From JBEKYD01 sp049511335 (GTDB lineage: Bacteria; Acidobacteriota; Terriglobia; Bryobacterales; Bryobacteraceae): 64,000 nucleotides of DNA. The position numbers and the translations under genes were made by a program. The notes under the pieces were generated by a model. It was not told where the DNA came from, did no database searches, and saw only the letters and a program-made list of their open reading frames with translations. Location: positions 40,271 through 104,270 of the forward strand of contig JBEKYD010000001.1 of the NCBI GenBank assembly GCA_049511335.1, read 5' to 3'. Of this stretch, positions 60,347 to 64,000 are shown piece by piece (position 1 is the stretch's first letter; each line of letters starts with the position of its first letter).

Positions 60347-63181
60347 CTTGACCGGTTCGAGCTTGTGCGACTGCATGCGCTGATTGAATCGGGCGAGATC
60401 GTTATCGAGAACCGTTCGGTATCGGCCGAGGACCTGGTTCAGATGCGCCTTTAGCTCCTCGAACACGGCGAAATCCTGATCGGTCGGCTTGTTGTCACCC
60501 GTATCCACTTCGGTTTGCAAGACGGCGAGCTGGTTATTGAGCTTGATGGGATAGTTCAGGGTGTCGCGCGGGCTGCGGTTGCGGGTCTGGTAGAGATCCT
60601 GCTCGATCTCGTCGAGTTTCGATTTAATTTGCGCGGCAAGGCGGGGATCGCGGCGAATCGGGAGCGGCTTGGTTTCGGTGACGCCATTGGCCGCGAGCCG
60701 AACCGAGTATTTGCCGGGGGGCGCGGCCGGCCCCTGGCCGGGGCGCGCGCCACGCAGCACGATTCCCGGAAACGTGACTGCGCCGGGATAGCGCAGATCC
60801 CAGACGAATCGATTCAAGCCGGCGCGGCTCTTCTGGTTATGGAACTCGCGAACCAATTGGCCGTTGGCGTCGAGAATCGCAAGCGTCACGTTCTCCGCCG
60901 GGCGCGCCAGGTAGTAGTCGACGATCGCAGTGGTAACGGACCGCACTGCCGGCCGCGGCTCGAATAAATGCGCCGGGCGCTCGGTGATTTCAGGCGAGAA
61001 CTGCCGCAACGGCGCGATATCGTCGAGAATCCAGAAGGAGCGCCCGTGGGTCGCGATCACCAGGTCGTCTTCTTCCACCACCAGATCCGAGACCTGGGTA
61101 TCCGGCAAGTTCAACGAAAGCGAGCGCCAGTGCGCCCCGTCGTCGAACGAAACATAAATGCCATGTTCCGTTCCGGCGTACAAGAGCCCCGCGCGGTGCG
61201 GATCTTCGCGCACGGCTTGGGCGAAATCGCCGGCGCGAATGCCCGCGACGATTTTGGTCCATGTCTTGCCATAGTCGTGAGTTTTGAAGATGTAGGGCGT
61301 GCGATCGTCCATCTGATAGCGCTTGGCGGCGACGTAGGCCGCGGCGGGATCGGTAGGCGATGCCTCGATCATGCTGACCCGGTTGAACTCGCCCATCCCC
61401 GGCGGGGTGACGTCGGTCCAGTGTTTTCCGCCGTCGCGGGTCAGATAGACGAGCCCGTCGTCGGAGCCGGTCCAGATGGTGCCGGCTTCGTGGCGCGAGG
61501 GAGCGATGGAAAAGATGGTGCCGTAGATTTCCGGGCCGTTCTGGTCTTTGGTGATGGGCCCGCCGGAATCGCCCAGGGTTTTAGGATCGTTGCGGGTGAG
61601 GTCGGGGCTGATGGTCTCCCAGCGCTGGCCCTGCGAAGTGGTTTTGAAGAGATGCTGCGACGAGGTATATAGAATGTTGGGATCGACGGGAGAGAACACG
61701 ATGGGGAAGGTCCACTGCCAACGTTCTTTCAGCACGCCAGCGGACATGCCCGAAAAAAACAGCGGATAGACGGTGATCGATCGCGTCGCGCCGGTGCGGC
61801 GGTCGTAGCGCGCAACGATACCGGCCTGGTCGCCGCCATAAAAGATGTTGGGGTCTTTCGGGTCGGGGGCCACGTAGCCCGCCTCGCCGCCCGCTGCCTG
61901 GTACATCCAATTGCCGGCGGGCGCTTCGGGATCGCGCAGATTAAGCGCGCGGTCGCTGGGCACGCAGACCGAGCCGCTATCCTGCTGCGCGCCGCAAACG
62001 TGGTACGGAAATTCGGCGGTGGTGGCGACGTGGTACAACTGCGCGGTTGGATAGCTTTCGAGCGTCCAGGTTTGTCCGCCATCGGTGGAAACCGATCCCC
62101 CGCCGTCGTCGCTCGAGGCGATGCGCCGCGGATCGTTGGGCGCGATCCACAAATCGTGATGGTCGGCGTGCGGCGCGTGCATCAGGTGCAGGGTCTTGCC
62201 GCCGTCATCGGAGCGATAGATCTCGACATTCATGGCGTAGACCGTGTCGCGGCGCTTGGGGTCGGCGGCGATGCGCGAGAAATAGAATGCCCGTTGGCGG
62301 ATGCTGCGGTCGTCGTTCACCAGCGTCCAGGTTGCGCCGGCATCGCTCGATTGAAAGAGGCCGCCGTCGTCGGCTTCCACGATGGCGTAAACGCGATTCG
62401 AATCGGCTGGCGAAACGGCGACGGTGATTTTTCCGACGATGCCCCTCGGCATGCCGGGATTGCGGGTGATCTCGGTCCAGGTGTCGCCGCCATCGATCGA
62501 TTTGAACAGTCCGCTGGACGGGCCGCCGCTCGATAGCATCCACGGCGTTCGGTAAGCTTCCCAGAGCGAGGCAAACAGCACGCGCGGATGGTTGGGGTCC
62601 ATGGATAAATCCCCCGCGCCGGCGTGGTTGTCGCGGAACAAGACGCGCTTCCAGGAGGCGCCGCCGTCGCTGGATCGAAACACGCCGCGCTCCGGGTTCG
62701 CGCCGTATGGGTGCCCCAGGGCGGCCACGTACACCAGATTCGGATTGGCGGGATCGATGCGAATGCGCGCGATGGCTTGGGAATCGTCGAGGCCGATATG
62801 CGTCCACGTCTTGCCCGCATCCACGGATTTGTAGACGCCGTCGCCTTGCATGATGCTGCCGCGCAGCTCGGTCTCTCCCATTCCGAGATAGACGATGTCC
62901 GGATTCGATTCGGACACCGCGACCGCGCCCACCGACGAGCTGGCGATCTGGCCGTCGGTGACCGGAGCCCACGCCACACCGCCGTTGGCGGTCTTCCACA
63001 ATCCGCCGCCGGTCGCGCCGAAATAATACTCGAGCGGCCGCGCGGCGCTGCCGGCAATGGCCTGCGACCGCCCGCCGCGATTCGGTCCGATGTTTCGCCA
63101 TTTCAGCGCGCCGAGATCGTAGTCCTGGGCAGGCAACACGGCGCAGATGGAGATAAGAAAAAGGAGGCGGGCGCACCGCAT
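60344..63181 (-). CDS. Secreted BNR / VPS10-sortilin-type beta-propeller protein
   Basis: ATG 63181 is chosen; a TTG two codons upstream overlaps the stop region of the preceding gene. The 945-residue product has a signal peptide (CARLLFLISICAVLPAQ) and then many BNR/Asp-box repeats: GGGLWKTANGGVAW, GVYKSVDAGKTWTHIG, GVFRSSDGGASWKRV, GLFKSIDGGDTWTEI, GLFQSSDAGATWTLV. These form one or two large propellers, as in sortilin VPS10 or xyloglucanases. A helical C-terminal part (about 120 residues) follows a small beta domain. Catalytic residues of xyloglucanase cannot be assigned. The preceding hydrolase gene ends six bases away, so one operon. Confidence 0.85.
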   Translation of the reverse strand: MRCARLLFLISICAVLPAQDYDLGALKWRNIGPNRGGRSQAIAGSAARPLEYYFGATGGGLWKTANGGVAWAPVTDGQIASSSVGAVAVSESNPDIVYLGMGETELRGSIMQGDGVYKSVDAGKTWTHIGLDDSQAIARIRIDPANPNLVYVAALGHPYGANPERGVFRSSDGGASWKRVLFRDNHAGAGDLSMDPNHPRVLFASLWEAYRTPWMLSSGGPSSGLFKSIDGGDTWTEITRNPGMPRGIVGKITVAVSPADSNRVYAIVEADDGGLFQSSDAGATWTLVNDDRSIRQRAFYFSRIAADPKRRDTVYAMNVEIYRSDDGGKTLHLMHAPHADHHDLWIAPNDPRRIASSDDGGGSVSTDGGQTWTLESYPTAQLYHVATTAEFPYHVCGAQQDSGSVCVPSDRALNLRDPEAPAGNWMYQAAGGEAGYVAPDPKDPNIFYGGDQAGIVARYDRRTGATRSITVYPLFFSGMSAGVLKERWQWTFPIVFSPVDPNILYTSSQHLFKTTSQGQRWETISPDLTRNDPKTLGDSGGPITKDQNGPEIYGTIFSIAPSRHEAGTIWTGSDDGLVYLTRDGGKHWTDVTPPGMGEFNRVSMIEASPTDPAAAYVAAKRYQMDDRTPYIFKTHDYGKTWTKIVAGIRAGDFAQAVREDPHRAGLLYAGTEHGIYVSFDDGAHWRSLSLNLPDTQVSDLVVEEDDLVIATHGRSFWILDDIAPLRQFSPEITERPAHLFEPRPAVRSVTTAIVDYYLARPAENVTLAILDANGQLVREFHNQKSRAGLNRFVWDLRYPGAVTFPGIVLRGARPGQGPAAPPGKYSVRLAANGVTETKPLPIRRDPRLAAQIKSKLDEIEQDLYQTRNRSPRDTLNYPIKLNNQLAVLQTEVDTGDNKPTDQDFAVFEELKAHLNQVLGRYRTVLDNDLARFNQRMQSHKLEPVK

Positions 63182-63187
63182 AGGCAA

Positions 63188-64000
63188 TCAGCTTTGTCCC
63201 AGGCGGTTGAACACGTGCTCGATATTGGTGTTTACGGCTGCCTGCATAGCGTCGTCGTCGCGGCCGGAGCGCATCGTGGTGCCGTAACGATCGGCGGCAA
63301 GCGCTTGGATGGAAGCTACCGGCATGCTCTGTTGGATCTCGCGCAGCGACTGCCCGGCCTGCTTGCCGGCCTCGACCCTCATTGCCAGCTCCTCGATGTA
63401 GTTGCGCTGGCCCGTCATGAGTTGGCGCCCGTGCTGCAGCGCGCCATGTCCGCCGGCCACGTGGTCGAAAGCGAGCTTGGCCACCGAATCGATGGTGTTC
63501 GGCCATTCCTTGGGGAAGCTGTCGCCTAGAAACGGCAGCGAACCCAGGATCATGTCGCCGGTTGCCACCACGCGCTTCTGCGGGCAAAACACTACGACGT
63601 CGCCGGCCGTATGGGCGCGCCCGTGAAACTCCACGTGCAGGTCGTGCGCCTTGTCCCGAATCACGTACGTCTTGCCGAAAGTGACGGTGGGCAGCACGGG
63701 GGTGAAATTCTGCATCTCGCGCGCGAAGGCCTCCAGTTGCCGGATGCGCTCCGCGATGGCGGCTTTCTGCTCCGGCGAGCTGGCCGCGCTCAACTGCTGG
63801 CGCGCCGCTTCGAGCAGCACCGGAATATGCGGCTGGCCGGAAAACGGATGACCGTGCGGCTCGAGCGATTCCCGCAAGCGGGCCGCGGAGTACTCCGCCT
63901 GCAGCTTCTTGGTGGCGTCGCTGGCAATGATCTTGAGACCTTTGCCGAATGCGTCGCGATAGCCGGCATTGCCTTGGGTGTGATCCCAGTGGAAATGCGT
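63188..64000 (-). CDS. Metallo-beta-lactamase-fold hydrolase (N-terminus beyond the window)
   Basis: The frame is open to the window end; 270 residues are visible. At the visible start lies the zinc motif THFHWDHTQGNAGY (HxHxDH), followed by an inserted helical segment (QEQKAAIAERIRQLEAF-like), a second-site His in FHGRAHTAGDVVVF, Asp in VVATGDMILGSLPF and His in VAGGHGALQHGRQ. This is the glyoxalase-II/beta-lactamase fold of the subclass seen in quorum-quenching or flavin-free hydrolases. Substrate cannot be told. The gene precedes the propeller gene by six bases and likely shares its transcript. Confidence 0.88.
   Translation of the reverse strand, partial: THFHWDHTQGNAGYRDAFGKGLKIIASDATKKLQAEYSAARLRESLEPHGHPFSGQPHIPVLLEAARQQLSAASSPEQKAAIAERIRQLEAFAREMQNFTPVLPTVTFGKTYVIRDKAHDLHVEFHGRAHTAGDVVVFCPQKRVVATGDMILGSLPFLGDSFPKEWPNTIDSVAKLAFDHVAGGHGALQHGRQLMTGQRNYIEELAMRVEAGKQAGQSLREIQQSMPVASIQALAADRYGTTMRSGRDDDAMQAAVNTNIEHVFNRLGQS

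Noticed and set aside
1..64000. CRISPR arrays, tRNA or rRNA genes, prophage or insertion sequences
   Set aside because: I looked for regular spacer-repeat series, cloverleaf-like segments and transposase motifs and saw none; the repeats present are palindromes and coding tandem units.

Overview
The window is high-GC bacterial chromosomal DNA that looks like an Acidobacteriota genome of the Bryobacterales / Candidatus Solibacter kind. The grounds are two very large Oar-like TonB-dependent receptors with an N-terminal carboxypeptidase-regulatory-like domain, an S53 peptidase ending in the C-terminal domain typical of Solibacter secreted proteins, many ordinarily cytosolic enzyme families carrying Tat or Sec signals, and short dispersed palindromes between genes. 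This placement rests on family resemblance, not on a marker gene. I see no rRNA, tRNA, CRISPR array, transposase or phage gene.

Layout. 1-5 kb: end of a membrane protein, a polyferredoxin membrane protein that appears frameshifted, remnants of a small basic protein gene, a Tat-type PLP aminotransferase, and a decayed XPB-type helicase gene. 5-10 kb: a giant patatin-like protein whose domain is split by about ten membrane segments, translationally overlapping a membrane-anchored beta-propeller protein. 10-34.5 kb: a large carbohydrate / hydroxy-acid catabolic region. It holds a secreted lactonase-type propeller, a GH3 beta-glucosidase, a Tat-type aldo/keto reductase, a GntR/FCD regulator, a triheme cytochrome, a Tat-type FMN hydroxy-acid oxidase, a GH42-like beta-galactosidase, a TonB receptor, a Tat-type amidohydrolase-fold protein, an NTF2-like protein, two Tat-type enolase-superfamily dehydratases, a RraA-like protein, a lactate-permease-type carrier and a second TonB receptor. 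34.7-46 kb: a TMTC-like membrane TPR protein, an ABC-2 exporter pair, DNA polymerase IV, glycogen debranching enzyme and a GT4 glycosyltransferase. 46-50.4 kb: a FadN-like fused beta-oxidation enzyme and hslVU. 50.4-64 kb: PAP2 phosphatase, secreted aldose 1-epimerase, S53 peptidase, two unknown proteins, L-2-hydroxyglutarate oxidase, a SEC-C micro-protein, a BNR/sortilin-type propeller protein and a metallo-beta-lactamase-fold hydrolase cut by the window end.

How it may work together (inference): TonB receptors bring oligosaccharides through the outer membrane; secreted GH3, GH42 and mutarotase release and epimerise sugars; lactonase, enolase-superfamily dehydratases and the RraA-like protein could process sugar acids outside the cytoplasm; hydroxy acids could be oxidised there by the FMN enzyme with electrons passed to the triheme cytochrome, or imported by the LctP-type carrier. 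A motif shared by two sites in the intergenic region between the beta-galactosidase and the first TonB receptor, one of them over a predicted -10 box, is a candidate operator for the nearby GntR regulator.

Two families of intergenic palindromes recur across the window. One is built on an arm containing CGGTCGCGGCTCGG; the other is GGGCGGACC/GGTCTGCC-like and usually sits at gene 3' ends.
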